A stretch of DNA of 64,000 nucleotides from Lignipirellula cremea (lineage in GTDB: Bacteria > Planctomycetota > Planctomycetia > Pirellulales > Pirellulaceae), in NCBI RefSeq assembly GCF_007751035.1, contig NZ_CP036433.1, positions 2,027,001 through 2,091,000 on the forward strand, in the 5' to 3' direction. Position numbers and translations under genes: made by a program. A model generated the notes under the pieces. The model did not search any database. It saw nothing but the letters and a program-made list of their open reading frames with translations, and had not been told where the DNA came from. Shown here one piece after another: positions 1 to 8,777 of the stretch (position 1 is the first letter of the stretch; the number at the start of each line of letters is the position of its first letter).

Positions 1-1275
1 TTCCTTGTCAGGCTTCTGGGCCAGGAGGGCCTGGCGTTGTTCGCCATCGACCTGTTCCGGCTGGAAGACGCCGCGTTTGACGAAGTCCTCGTAATCGACC
101 CGCACGAGACGGAAGTAAAGTTTGTTCAGGTTGCGATAGCGGATGTCGATCGTCGGCAGCGGCTTGTTCCAGACCCGTTCGGTAACAATGTGGAGCGAGC
201 GGGCTTCGATCGTCTGGATCAGATTGAAGCAGCCGCGGCCGCCGATGCTCTGGGGGAACTGCGTCAGGCCTTGCTGGGCGATCTTGCGGGCCTCGACCCA
301 GTCCCCTTCGCCATGGAAGGTCGTCGCCAGGGCTAGTAGCGCCCGGGCGGAAATTTCGTGGTCGCCGTGCTGCTGGATAAAACGGCGGAGGGCCGCCTTG
401 TAGCGGGCCGTTTTTTCTTCCCCTTCGGCCTTGCTATTGCCGAAGGCCAGGCGGTGCAGATCGGCGTCGAGAAAAGCCGTTTTGTCGTCGTCGTTCTGAT
501 GGAAGCGGAGCAGATCCTGGTAGAGCTTTAGCGCCTTGAGCGTGGGTGAACTGGCGTCGGTCGTTTCCGGTTTCCAGGCGAGGAAATCGGCGACGGGCGA
601 AAAGACGGGACTGGAAGCTTCCAGGGCGAAGTTATCCTGCGGCAGCGCGCCGGCCTGCTCGCCCTGCAGATAGAAGTCGATGGCGTCGTACGCCAGAAAG
701 TCATACAGCGTGGGACGATGAGCGTCGGACGCCGTGCCTTTTTCCAGCAGTTCGTCGTAATCGCCGATCGGTGTTTGCTGGAGCGTTTTCGCATCCGCCA
801 GAGCGGCGTCAAAGTGCTTGTCGATTTCCGCCAGGATACGCGGCAGATCCCAGGTGGTGAAATCGTCGCCAGGCGGGGCGGCAGTCGCGGTGCGTTGCAT
901 GATCCGCCAGCGGTTCTGCTGGAAATAGTGCTGATACCAGTTGGCCAGCACGGCCTGCATGACGGGCTTCATCGGCGCAGGCGCCCGCTGGATTTCCGCC
1001 TCCCAAAGGCGAATTTTGACTTCGGGCAGGTTCCCCTGGATGTTCGTTTCCATTGCCGTTTTTTGGCCGATCGCTTTGATCGCTTCGTCGTAATCTTTTT
1101 CTTTCAAGGTGCGGTCAATGATCGGCTGCAACTTTTCAATGGCCGTCTTGGGCAGGCCCTGCTGGATCGCCTTGTCGACCGCCTGCCACTCTTCCTCAGG
1201 GGAGCCGACAGGCGCGGCAAGCAGCACCGCGGAAAAAAGAAAAAGAAGCGCTAGGGCAACGGGTCGGATTTTCAC
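1..1275 (-). CDS. Alpha-2-macroglobulin-like (MG2) large exported protein, 5' part only
   Basis: This is the first 425 codons of a reading frame that stays open to the left edge of the window, so the protein is incomplete here. It begins at a GTG preceded seven bases upstream by AGGAA. The first ~24 residues are a signal peptide (KIRPVALALLFLFSAVLL). The mature N-terminus is helical (GLPKTAIEKLQPIID, KDYDEAIKAIGQK, NIQGNLPE), then WYQHYFQQNRWR and GDDFTTWDLPRI, and near residue 395 a beta-rich stretch begins (IDIRYRNLNKLYFRLVRVDY). I recall this order from large MG2-containing alpha-2-macroglobulin-like proteins of planctomycetes and Bacteroidetes, which are periplasmic or surface proteins. 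Whether a thioester motif is present cannot be judged because the C-terminus lies outside the window. Confidence 0.72.
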   Translation of the reverse strand, partial: MKIRPVALALLFLFSAVLLAAPVGSPEEEWQAVDKAIQQGLPKTAIEKLQPIIDRTLKEKDYDEAIKAIGQKTAMETNIQGNLPEVKIRLWEAEIQRAPAPMKPVMQAVLANWYQHYFQQNRWRIMQRTATAAPPGDDFTTWDLPRILAEIDKHFDAALADAKTLQQTPIGDYDELLEKGTASDAHRPTLYDFLAYDAIDFYLQGEQAGALPQDNFALEASSPVFSPVADFLAWKPETTDASSPTLKALKLYQDLLRFHQNDDDKTAFLDADLHRLAFGNSKAEGEEKTARYKAALRRFIQQHGDHEISARALLALATTFHGEGDWVEARKIAQQGLTQFPQSIGGRGCFNLIQTIEARSLHIVTERVWNKPLPTIDIRYRNLNKLYFRLVRVDYEDFVKRGVFQPEQVDGEQRQALLAQKPDKE

Positions 1276-1673
1276 AGCCTGGTTCCTGGGAGAGAAAGTC
1301 GGGTCGACCTTGCCATACTGCCAACGCCGCACGGCAAGGGTGACGCTAACCAAGAGACGCACTTCGGCGCTGACAAGTTTCACCCCATCCCCCAATTTTT
1401 TCCGGAAAACGGGATCCCCCGGGGGACGTGCATGGAATCCGGGCAGCACCCTGTTTTGTCGTTTTGAGGTCGTGCAGACGCCGGAAAGCGGGCTTTCGTT
1501 TCGCGAAAACAAGCGTTCTGACTTGTTTAGAAGGGGCGCTCCTGCCCGTTTACGATTGCGGCCTCGAAACGGAGCGGGCGTCGCAGGCAATAGAGCGGAG
1601 CAGCCCGTTCGTCCTGCACTTTAACGCTACTTCCGTTGAACTGGTCCGGGCAGGAGTGCTCAACCTGCAGAAA
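1276..1673. other. Intergenic, 398 bp
   Basis: No supportable gene in either strand. It holds short palindromes: TCCCCCGGGGGA near 1415-1426 and a TTTCG/CGCGAAA hairpin near 1497-1509 that resembles the arms of the larger inverted repeat at 56702-56743. Both flanking genes are on the minus strand, so it should carry the promoter of the macroglobulin-like gene, but I see no convincing -35/-10 pair. Confidence 0.5.
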
Positions 1674-4046
1674 TTAGCGGACTTTTGGCAGCTTCATCTG
1701 CAGTTCCACCAGTTGCTGCAGGCTTTTGAGTTCCTGGCGGCGGATGTGCACGGCCTGATCATAGGCGTCGCTGATTTTGGTGCCGACCAGCGTATGCGGG
1801 TTCGTTTGGCGATCGGTCGAACATTCCAGTTGCGGCTGGCTCTGATCGATGACGGTTTCCAGGTGCTCCCGGCGATCTTTTCGCAGGGCAACACGATACT
1901 CACGCTGGCTGGAGTCGACCAGGAACCGGCTCAGCGCGGTGCAGTCTTCGCACGTACAGGACAAGTCGCCCGGCTGGCTCCAGTCGGTCGTCAGGGCGGG
2001 CGGCACGGCGGTTTGCCGCAGCAGTTGCTGCCGGACGGTCGCCACCCAGGCGTTGATCAGCGCGCCGGTCGCCAGCCGCTTTTTCCGTATGAGCGACTCC
2101 AGCTGGAACAGCGCCTCGACCTGCACCGAGGCCGGATAGATCTCGGGCGCCGTCTGCAGATGGTCGATCAGATTCGACAGGGACTGTGCGGCGGAGCAAT
2201 CAATTAGCGCCGAGATCAGCGTTGCCGTTAGTTCGGCCCGATCCACCGCCGGCCCGGCCCAGCCGTCCGCCTGTTTCTCGTTGTCGAGCTTTTTGAGCTC
2301 CGTGATGAAGGTCTCCAGCAAGTCCCGGCAGATCCCCAGGCGGTCAGGGTCTTCGTCGGCCTGCTCGCATAACATGTGCAAGGCGGCGACCCGTTCGGTA
2401 AGATTCGCCGGGCGTGTCGCCTCGAACACCTGCTTGAGCGCGTCGGCGAAGTTGGTCCAGCCATGCTGTTTGAAGCAGGGAAGCAGGGATGTGCCGAAGG
2501 AGGCGTTTTCGCTTTTCGCCACGACCTCGCTCAGGTAACGACGCACCAGATCCGGGTCGTTAATCTGTACCAGCATCGCTGGGAACTCGGCCCGATGAGA
2601 GCCCTGCCTTGCGGTGCGGACCGCGCCCTGGATTTCCGACCATTGATCCAGGATGGCGGCGGCGAAGCTCAGGCATTGCTGCTGGTGCTCGTCGCGACGA
2701 CTGGCCGGAATGCGGGTCTGGCGGCACAGCATGCTCAGGCCGCCAATGGCGGCATCGATACCCGCTTCGCACAGCACGTCGAAGTGTTTCTCCTGCGGCC
2801 AGAGCACGATCGCGGCGCAACGGTACCATCGCTCGACATGGACTGTTTCGCCAGCGGGATCGCTTTCGACCTCTTCGCGGACTCCCTGCCAGGCTTCGAT
2901 CGGGAGGCCGGAAACGATTTCGGACTCTTTGATGGCGATGCTGCCGAGCTCGACCGTTTGCCCCTGACGATCACTCCAGGAATCGACCGTCAAACGTTCC
3001 TCGACCACTTCGATCAGGGACAGATCACTCACCGGGCTCTTTGGATTTTCCTTCCCACCGGGCGAGCTGGCGCCTTCGCGCGGCGGACCCAGCGGCCTGG
3101 CGGGAGTGCGGGCGGGACCGGTCACATAATGGGTGACCATCGCCACGTGCGCGTGGAAGCCGCACTGCTCGGCGGCGGCCAGCAGCGTGGCGGACCGGCT
3201 GCGGTCGGCCCCCTGGAGTCGATCAAACCGCAGGCCCTGCAGGCTGTAAGTATGTTCCAGCGTAACGGCCAGTTTGTGGTCCAGGCTGGCTTCGCGCCAG
3301 GCATGCAGCAGCTGGGCGACGGAGCCAATGGAGTCGTCGACGACCTCTTTTTCCTCGCCTTTTCTTTTCCAGGCTTTGGCCGCCACGACACTGTAGTGCA
3401 TGGCCAGGCGATAGCCGCTGAGCACCCGTTCCACGGCGTGCCGGCAGTCGTTGAAATAGGCCGCAAAACTGATCCCGTCGCCGCGGGAAGCCAGGGTAAA
3501 TGGCAGCTCCCTTCGCTCCCGTTCATGCTCGACTACCAGGCGGCCGCCGGTAAACGGCGAGGGCAAGCCGATCACCAGATCGACCAGCATCCCTTCGATT
3601 TTTCCGCCCGCATGCGGCGGCGCAAGAAAGCCGCCCGGTTCATACAGCACCAGCTGACGCGGAAATACGCGAAGCTCAGAATCGTGCAGTCCGAGCCCTT
3701 CCTGCAGATCGGCGACCATGCCGGAGAGCATGTCTTCCCAGTCGGGACTGGTGAAGCTGAACTGCTCCGGCTCCAGCCGCCAGACGCGCCGTTCGCCCGA
3801 CGGGCTGTCCTGCGCGGGCCGGTTCGCCTGGCCATTGAGGGATCGGCGACAAACGGCAATCAGCTCCTGCGCCTGTTCTTCCGACAGCGGCAACGGCACG
3901 CATCCGACTTCCGCCACTTCCAGCCCCGGGTCGATCAGCGGTTCTTCGCCGCTGGTGCAGAACAGCAGCGGACGCGGGCGGCCGCCCAGCACCTGAAGCA
4001 GGGCATTCCGCCAGGGGGATACAGCAGGGGAAACATCATTCGTCAT
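1674..4046 (-). CDS. 2OG-Fe(II) oxygenase-like protein with HxG in place of HxD
   Basis: 790 residues. Residues ~130-260 read like the double-stranded beta-helix core of a prolyl-4-hydroxylase-type dioxygenase: LVLYEPGGFLAPPHAGGK, then LPSPFTGGRLVVEH, then YFNDCRHAVERVLSGYRLAMHY. Family members usually carry H-x-D followed by a distal His and an Arg or Lys that binds 2-oxoglutarate. Here the distal H203 and R213 are present, but the first motif is H145-A146-G147, so the carboxylate ligand is missing. The rest is helical with a Cys pair (CTCEDC, ~residue 675) and a C-terminal block ending in PHTLVGTK. Large members of this family share that layout. The start overlaps the end of the nitrilase gene by 11 bp, so the two are probably cotranscribed. 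It may be an inactive relative or a halogenase-like enzyme; substrate unknown. Confidence 0.7.
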   Translation of the reverse strand: MTNDVSPAVSPWRNALLQVLGGRPRPLLFCTSGEEPLIDPGLEVAEVGCVPLPLSEEQAQELIAVCRRSLNGQANRPAQDSPSGERRVWRLEPEQFSFTSPDWEDMLSGMVADLQEGLGLHDSELRVFPRQLVLYEPGGFLAPPHAGGKIEGMLVDLVIGLPSPFTGGRLVVEHERERRELPFTLASRGDGISFAAYFNDCRHAVERVLSGYRLAMHYSVVAAKAWKRKGEEKEVVDDSIGSVAQLLHAWREASLDHKLAVTLEHTYSLQGLRFDRLQGADRSRSATLLAAAEQCGFHAHVAMVTHYVTGPARTPARPLGPPREGASSPGGKENPKSPVSDLSLIEVVEERLTVDSWSDRQGQTVELGSIAIKESEIVSGLPIEAWQGVREEVESDPAGETVHVERWYRCAAIVLWPQEKHFDVLCEAGIDAAIGGLSMLCRQTRIPASRRDEHQQQCLSFAAAILDQWSEIQGAVRTARQGSHRAEFPAMLVQINDPDLVRRYLSEVVAKSENASFGTSLLPCFKQHGWTNFADALKQVFEATRPANLTERVAALHMLCEQADEDPDRLGICRDLLETFITELKKLDNEKQADGWAGPAVDRAELTATLISALIDCSAAQSLSNLIDHLQTAPEIYPASVQVEALFQLESLIRKKRLATGALINAWVATVRQQLLRQTAVPPALTTDWSQPGDLSCTCEDCTALSRFLVDSSQREYRVALRKDRREHLETVIDQSQPQLECSTDRQTNPHTLVGTKISDAYDQAVHIRRQELKSLQQLVELQMKLPKVR

Positions 4047-5046
4047 GGGAAGTCCTGCCGGGAACCGGCGCGTTTGCTCCGTTTTCGGCGAGATGATCGA
4101 AACGCAATGTACGGGTATCGCGCTCCTGGCCCGTCGCTACGGTCAACGGGTGGTAGAGTTCAGGGCGGCGGGAACGTATCCAGCGCGTGCCGGTCAGCCG
4201 CTCACGCAAGGCGCCCGACAGCGTCGCCACGACGAGATCGTCGCCGGCCTTGCCGGTTTCCACCAACATGCGGCCGTAAGGATCAAGAATCATGGCGTTG
4301 CCGGTGCGGACCTCGTTATCATCGGGGCCAATGCCGTTGGCGAACAGCAAGAACAGGCCGTTATCGTGAGCCCGGGCAGGCAGCCAGCGGAGGAGCCAGC
4401 CGCGGCCTTTGTCGCCCAGCAGTTCAGCCTCCAGCGCCAGGGGATCGGTTTCCCGATTGTCCCACAGTCGGCGATCGACCACGCCCATCGCATGCGGACT
4501 GCCCGTGTCACAGCCGCCCGTTTGATGGGGCGCCAGGAGAATCTCGGCCCCTTTGAGTGCGGTAATGCGAACGTTCTCGACCAGGTTGTTATCGTAGCAG
4601 GTTAACACGCCGACCTGCTGTCCGGTCGGCAAGGTGAATACGGTAAAGTCGTCGCCGGAAGATAAGTGTTCGCTGATAAAACAGTGCAGCTTGCGATGCC
4701 GGGCGAAGCGGCCGTCGGGCATCGCCACCACCTGGGTGTTGAACATGCGTCCGTCGGGAGCCAGTTCGACCAGCCCGGCGCTGATCGTCATCTGGTGCTG
4801 CCGGGCCAGTTCGCCCAGCCGCTGGGAAGAGGGGCCGTCTTCAACCGGCTCGGCCAGTTCCAGAAGCTCCGCCCGGGACAGCTTGCGCAAATGCCAGTAG
4901 CCTGAAATACAGCACTCCGGAAAGAGCAGCAACTCCACCTGCTGCCGGCTGGCCTGTTCGACAAAATGCTGGATGACGTCGAGGTTGGCCCGTTTGTCGC
5001 CGGGCGCATGCTGGAATTGCACCACGCCCGCTGTAAGGTCTTGCAC
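4036..5046 (-). CDS. Carbon-nitrogen hydrolase (nitrilase superfamily)
   Basis: 336 residues, full length for the superfamily. The Glu-Lys-Cys catalytic triad can be placed: E44 in LLLFPECCISG, K119 in RHRKLHCF and C150 in VLTCYDNNLVEN. This enzyme class hydrolyses amides or nitriles through a cysteine thioester in a cytosolic alpha-beta-beta-alpha sandwich. No signal peptide is seen. The start is a GTG whose G is also the last base of the upstream gene's TAG stop (TAGTG), and its own 3' end overlaps the next gene by 11 bp, so translational coupling in an operon is likely. The sequence does not separate N-carbamoyl hydrolase, omega-amidase and other subfamilies, so the substrate is unknown. 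Confidence 0.85.
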   Translation of the reverse strand: MQDLTAGVVQFQHAPGDKRANLDVIQHFVEQASRQQVELLLFPECCISGYWHLRKLSRAELLELAEPVEDGPSSQRLGELARQHQMTISAGLVELAPDGRMFNTQVVAMPDGRFARHRKLHCFISEHLSSGDDFTVFTLPTGQQVGVLTCYDNNLVENVRITALKGAEILLAPHQTGGCDTGSPHAMGVVDRRLWDNRETDPLALEAELLGDKGRGWLLRWLPARAHDNGLFLLFANGIGPDDNEVRTGNAMILDPYGRMLVETGKAGDDLVVATLSGALRERLTGTRWIRSRRPELYHPLTVATGQERDTRTLRFDHLAENGANAPVPGRTSHDE

Positions 5047-5585
5047 TATTCTTTTCCTGAGATGGCGATAATCGCAAAGTCGGCAGCCGATCGGGCCACA
5101 TCGTCGGGGTCGGACTTGCTGACCTGTTCCAGGGCGGGCAGGGCTGATTTCGCCTTGGGGCCGAGACGGCTTAGCGCAAACGCCGCTCCTGCGCGCACCT
5201 GGGGGTCGCCGCTTTCCAGCGCCTGGATCAGTTCCGGCGCGGCTGCTTCTCCCTGGGCCACATACTCGGCGACGGCCGCATCACGCTGGGCCGGATCGCC
5301 CAGTCGCGCGATCCCCGGCGGGTCGACGGTCGCTGGCGGCTGCTTGACCTCGGGCTTCGCTGCGGGCGGATCGGTATCAAGCGGCTCGATGATCGGTTCG
5401 CCTTCGGGCGGGTCGGTTTCGGTCGGTTTGACGTCAGTCGGTTTGACGTCGGTCGGTTTGACGTCAGTCGGAGGAGCGGGCTGCGTTGTCGGCGTTTTCT
5501 TTGGCGGATCGGTAGGGGCCGCGGGCTTCTCGGTGCAACCAATTAACATCGCTGCCAGCAGCAGGCATGCAAGAGTGCGGGACAT
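5046..5585 (-). CDS. HEAT-repeat lipoprotein with a Pro/Thr-rich linker
   Basis: 179 residues from an ATG with a strong GAAGGAGG site. The in-frame upstream extension to 5807 is Arg/Gly-rich and lacks such a site, so I rejected it. Residues 1-17 form a lipoprotein signal ending in LIGC, with Cys17 as the likely lipidated residue. A long Pro/Thr/Asp linker follows and contains three perfect TDVKP units. The C-terminal ~80 residues (LGDPAQRDAAVAEYV, ELIQALESGDPQVRAGAAFALSRLG, ALPALEQVSKSDPDDVARSAADFAI) are two to three HEAT-like helical repeats, a protein-interaction fold. It is probably anchored in an envelope membrane and is coupled to the nitrilase gene downstream. No enzymatic role is visible. 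Confidence 0.8.
   Translation of the reverse strand: MSRTLACLLLAAMLIGCTEKPAAPTDPPKKTPTTQPAPPTDVKPTDVKPTDVKPTETDPPEGEPIIEPLDTDPPAAKPEVKQPPATVDPPGIARLGDPAQRDAAVAEYVAQGEAAAPELIQALESGDPQVRAGAAFALSRLGPKAKSALPALEQVSKSDPDDVARSAADFAIIAISGKE
5423..5467 (-). repeat. Three tandem 15 bp units in the lipoprotein linker
   Basis: Three nearly identical 15 bp units (tcggtttgacgtcag/gg on the plus strand) encode the repeated TDVKP pentapeptide of the linker. The near identity at the DNA level suggests recent slippage expansion, so the copy number may vary between strains. Confidence 0.8.
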
Positions 5586-5810
5586 CGTTTCCTCCTTCGG
5601 CCAAATATGAACTAACCGGTAACACCACCATTGTAGCAAGGACAGCGTTACCTGCACCCGGCGGCGCCGAGTCCGCCCAGCTCGCCCAGTCCTCCGGGCG
5701 GGTCGGCCGGTCCGAGCGTTCGATGGGAACAAAGGAACGGGGCGCCGCCCGCTCGTTCCAGGCCGTCGCAAGCGTCGAAAAACGCGAAGCATCGCAATCG
5801 CGAGCAACGA

Positions 5811-8390
5811 TCAGGGCCCCTTGCTGTTCCGTTTTTCGGACTGCAGAAAGGGGAACCAGCTTTTCCGGCTGTGGTTCTCGGCCAGCCGGTTGAGTGCGGC
5901 CTGGAGTTGTTCCGGCAAGGCTTCGATCGCCTGGGAGACGTCGGACGCCTGGCGGAGGGACTGGGACAGCTCCTGGATCTGATCGCTCATGCCGGCCAGG
6001 TTCTGGAACGACTCAGCCAGCGTATGCAGCCGGGCCAGCGAACCGTCCAGCTGGGCCAGGCGGGCGGTGGCGGGATCGATGCCGCGTTCCATGAAATCGC
6101 TCAGATGGGAGGCCGAGCCCTGGAAGGAGGCGGCCGCTTCCTGCATCGAACGGTACGCCGGAGCGACGTCGGTTTCCAGCGATTGCTGCAGCGTGACGCC
6201 CGTTTGCTGCAGCTGATCGGCGGCGGCCTGCATTGACGCCACGATTGGCGAGGTCGTTTCGCCCAGGGCCTGTTGCTGCTGGATCAGGGCGGCCAGCGAT
6301 TCGCCTCCCTGCCGCAGCGAATCGGCCGTGACGTTCAATCGCTCGGCGGCCCCGGCCAGCGATTCGACCGCAGCCGACTGCCGCTGAGCGGCCTCCGCTA
6401 GATCGCCTTCGACGGTGGTTCGCAACGCGGCGATCGAAGGGGTAAGCTCGGCCAGCGCTTGCTGCACCTGGGGATCAAACTGGGCCAGGTGCGAAAGAGC
6501 GCCGTCGAACAGTTCGCGGAAACGGGTCAAGGCTGCGCCAAACTCCACGGCGCCTCCACTGATTTCCTGGTGGGCCGGCAGCACGGTCTGCTGCAGCGAC
6601 TGCAGGTAACGGTCGGCGGCCGACTGTTGCGAATCGAGCAGGGCATGCCACTTGCCGCCGGCCTGATCGATCTGCGTGATGGCGCCCGCCAGTCCGCTGG
6701 CGGCGGCGACCAACTGCTCCACTGCCTGCCGTTGCTCGCTGGCGGCGGCCGGTAGATCGGCGGACAAGGTCTGGCGAAACTGATCCAGGGCTGGCTGCAG
6801 CTGGTGGAACACTTCGCGCACTTGCGGGGCGGCGGAAACAATCTCATCGCGCGCCTGCGAGATCGCCTCGCCCAGCGACTGCACCTGGCCGCCCAGCTGG
6901 CTGGCGACCGGCGCCAGGGACGCGACTGCCGCGGCCAGCTGCGCGTGGACCGGCAGCACTTCGTCGGCGACGGAAGCCTGCAGCTGCTGGCTGTACTGCG
7001 CGTGCGACGCGGCCGCATCGGCCAGCTGGCGGCTGCTGTCGCGCAGGTTATCGACGCCGGTGGAAATGCCCTGCAGCGAGGCGGTCAGCGTTTTCAGTTG
7101 CTCACGATGACTGTGGCTGGCCGGGGCGAAGTCGTTTTCGACCGAGTGCCGGAAAGTTTCGACGGCGGCCGAAAGAGCGCCCAGCGCTCCCGCGGCGGCG
7201 GGCGTCAGGCCAGCCAGGCGTTCCATGCCGTCGGCCACTTCCTGGTACAGGGCGTTCATCCGATCGAACAGCTCTTCGGCCGAACTGTTGAACTGCGTGA
7301 CATGGCCGTAGAACGCCTGGTTGGCCGGCAGCAGTTCCTGCTGCAGCGACAGGTTCAAGGCGTCCAGTGATTCCGTCTGCAGACGCACGCTGGCGTGCAT
7401 CGCTTTGCACTCATTGAACAGCACCCGGGTGGAGGTGCGCAGCACGTCGGCCGCTTCCGAGACATCGGCCATGGTGCGGTGATGCAGCGTGGCCGCTTCG
7501 CCAAACTGGTCGACTACGGCCACGTGGAACGCGTTCGCCGAGGCTTCGATCCCGGCGACGACCCGCTCGCCGGCGGGAGCCAGCACGCCAATTGCGGCGA
7601 CCGCCTGCTGCGTGGCCTCGCGGAGTCGCGTCAGCTCTTCCGGCAAGTCGCCCAGTTGCCCGGCGAACGCCGTTGTCGAGGCTTCCAGACGCACGCCTGC
7701 CTGCTGGATGGCGGTCGCCGATTCGACCAGCAGGGCGGAGCCGGCCTGTTGCTGCCGGGCCGAGTCGCGGCTGGACTCGGCCAGTTCGGAGAGTGCGTCC
7801 ATCACCCGTTCCGATGAAGACCGCGTGCGGTTCCCCAGGGCGTCCCAGACATGCGTATCAAACCAGTCGCGAGCCGCTCGCCGCAGGCGTTCTGCGGCGC
7901 GGCTGACAAAGTGCAGCAGCCATTGATTGACAAGCGCCAGCGAAGCCCCCACGCCAATGCCAGCCGCCACCGGCGCCAGGCGGCGGAACATGGCGAGCAG
8001 CTCACGCAATTCTTCCGGCTGCGGATCGAGCATCATAAAGCTGCCCACGGTGAGCAGCACGCCGAGCAACGGCGCCATCGCTCCCATTCGCTGGAGCAAC
8101 ACGTATTCGTTGTTGGAGGCGATGCGGCTGTCCAGCTCCTTCATCACATCGTCGCGACTGTAGTTGCCGCGGGGATCTTCGCCGGGCGGGAAGTGCCGGT
8201 TGATCCAGGCCAGCCAGGAAAAACGCCGGCCCAGGGCGGCCCGTTCGCCCCCTGTTGGATCGCCCTGGTCCAGGCGGACAATGATCCGCCGCCAGCCGCG
8301 CAGCAACAGGAAGAAGCGGCAGCACGCGTAAATCTGCAGGCCGAGAAAGAAGAGCCCGACTGCCAGCACGGTCCAGTGGCTATGTGACAT
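5811..8390 (-). CDS. MotA/TolQ/ExbB-like membrane protein with very long coiled-coil tail
   Basis: About 860 residues from the ATG at 8390, where MSHSHWTVLAVGLFFLG leads straight into a membrane helix; a TTG 57 bp upstream is possible but less likely. After a cytoplasmic loop come two more helices (GAMAPLLGVLLTVGSFMML and LAPVAAGIGVGASLALVNQWL), the pattern of MotA/TolQ/ExbB proton-channel subunits. The remaining ~680 residues are almost wholly Ala/Gln/Leu-rich heptads without transmembrane segments, resembling the coiled coils of chemoreceptors or tethers. TolQ-like proteins normally act with an ExbD/TolR partner, and none is recognisable next to this gene. It lies 225 bp upstream of the lipoprotein gene on the same strand. 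Role inferred: an energised or purely structural envelope tether. Confidence 0.65.
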   Translation of the reverse strand: MSHSHWTVLAVGLFFLGLQIYACCRFFLLLRGWRRIIVRLDQGDPTGGERAALGRRFSWLAWINRHFPPGEDPRGNYSRDDVMKELDSRIASNNEYVLLQRMGAMAPLLGVLLTVGSFMMLDPQPEELRELLAMFRRLAPVAAGIGVGASLALVNQWLLHFVSRAAERLRRAARDWFDTHVWDALGNRTRSSSERVMDALSELAESSRDSARQQQAGSALLVESATAIQQAGVRLEASTTAFAGQLGDLPEELTRLREATQQAVAAIGVLAPAGERVVAGIEASANAFHVAVVDQFGEAATLHHRTMADVSEAADVLRTSTRVLFNECKAMHASVRLQTESLDALNLSLQQELLPANQAFYGHVTQFNSSAEELFDRMNALYQEVADGMERLAGLTPAAAGALGALSAAVETFRHSVENDFAPASHSHREQLKTLTASLQGISTGVDNLRDSSRQLADAAASHAQYSQQLQASVADEVLPVHAQLAAAVASLAPVASQLGGQVQSLGEAISQARDEIVSAAPQVREVFHQLQPALDQFRQTLSADLPAAASEQRQAVEQLVAAASGLAGAITQIDQAGGKWHALLDSQQSAADRYLQSLQQTVLPAHQEISGGAVEFGAALTRFRELFDGALSHLAQFDPQVQQALAELTPSIAALRTTVEGDLAEAAQRQSAAVESLAGAAERLNVTADSLRQGGESLAALIQQQQALGETTSPIVASMQAAADQLQQTGVTLQQSLETDVAPAYRSMQEAAASFQGSASHLSDFMERGIDPATARLAQLDGSLARLHTLAESFQNLAGMSDQIQELSQSLRQASDVSQAIEALPEQLQAALNRLAENHSRKSWFPFLQSEKRNSKGP

Positions 8391-8574
8391 CGCCTCAAAC
8401 ACTAACAGGGAAGCGGAGCATCGGTCGGACGGAAGTTCTTGCGACAAGAGTTCCTGGGTAGCGGCTCTGCCGATTCAAGGCCGACTCAGGAATGCGAAGG
8501 TCGTTACCTTGCCGAAAAAAGTTAACCACAGGGAGCACAGAGAGGAAAAGGAGGAGAGGAAATAAAGAAGAACC

Positions 8575-8776
8575 GCCCGACGCTATCGCGTTCGGCTCAC
8601 AGGATTAGCCCGACGCTAGTGCGTTCGGCTCACGGGATTAGCCCGACGCTAGTGCGTTCGGCTCACGGGATTAGCCCGACGCTAGTGCGTTCGGCTCACG
8701 GGATTATAGCCCGACGCTAGTGCGTTCGGCTTACGGGATTATAGCCCGACGTTAGTGCGTTCGGCTTACGGGATTA
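8575..8776. repeat. Tandem array of six 33-35 bp hairpin units
   Basis: Six head-to-tail units start at 8575, 8608, 8641, 8674, 8709 and 8744. The unit is a conserved gcccgacgctagtgcgttcg core followed by a short tail (gctcacgggatta); the fourth and fifth units have two extra bases (ta). Within each, CCGACGC pairs with GCGTTCGG, forming a small hairpin with one bulged T. The first and last units differ most, while the interior units are almost identical, as expected if new copies arise inside the array. There are no unique spacers, so it is not CRISPR. The array ends two bases before the stop of the TfoX-like gene, in its 3' flank. Confidence 0.9.
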
Positions 8777-8777
8777 G

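Noticed and set aside
2376-4556. 726-codon plus-strand open frame
   Set aside because: It overlaps two well-supported minus-strand genes and its translation has no domain pattern; long antisense frames are expected at this GC content.
5586-5807. N-terminal extension of the HEAT lipoprotein
   Set aside because: It is Arg/Gly-rich, would bury the lipoprotein signal, and has no ribosome site, whereas the ATG at 5585 has a strong one.
8575-8776. CRISPR array
   Set aside because: The six units are directly adjacent with no unique spacers, and no cas gene is in the window.
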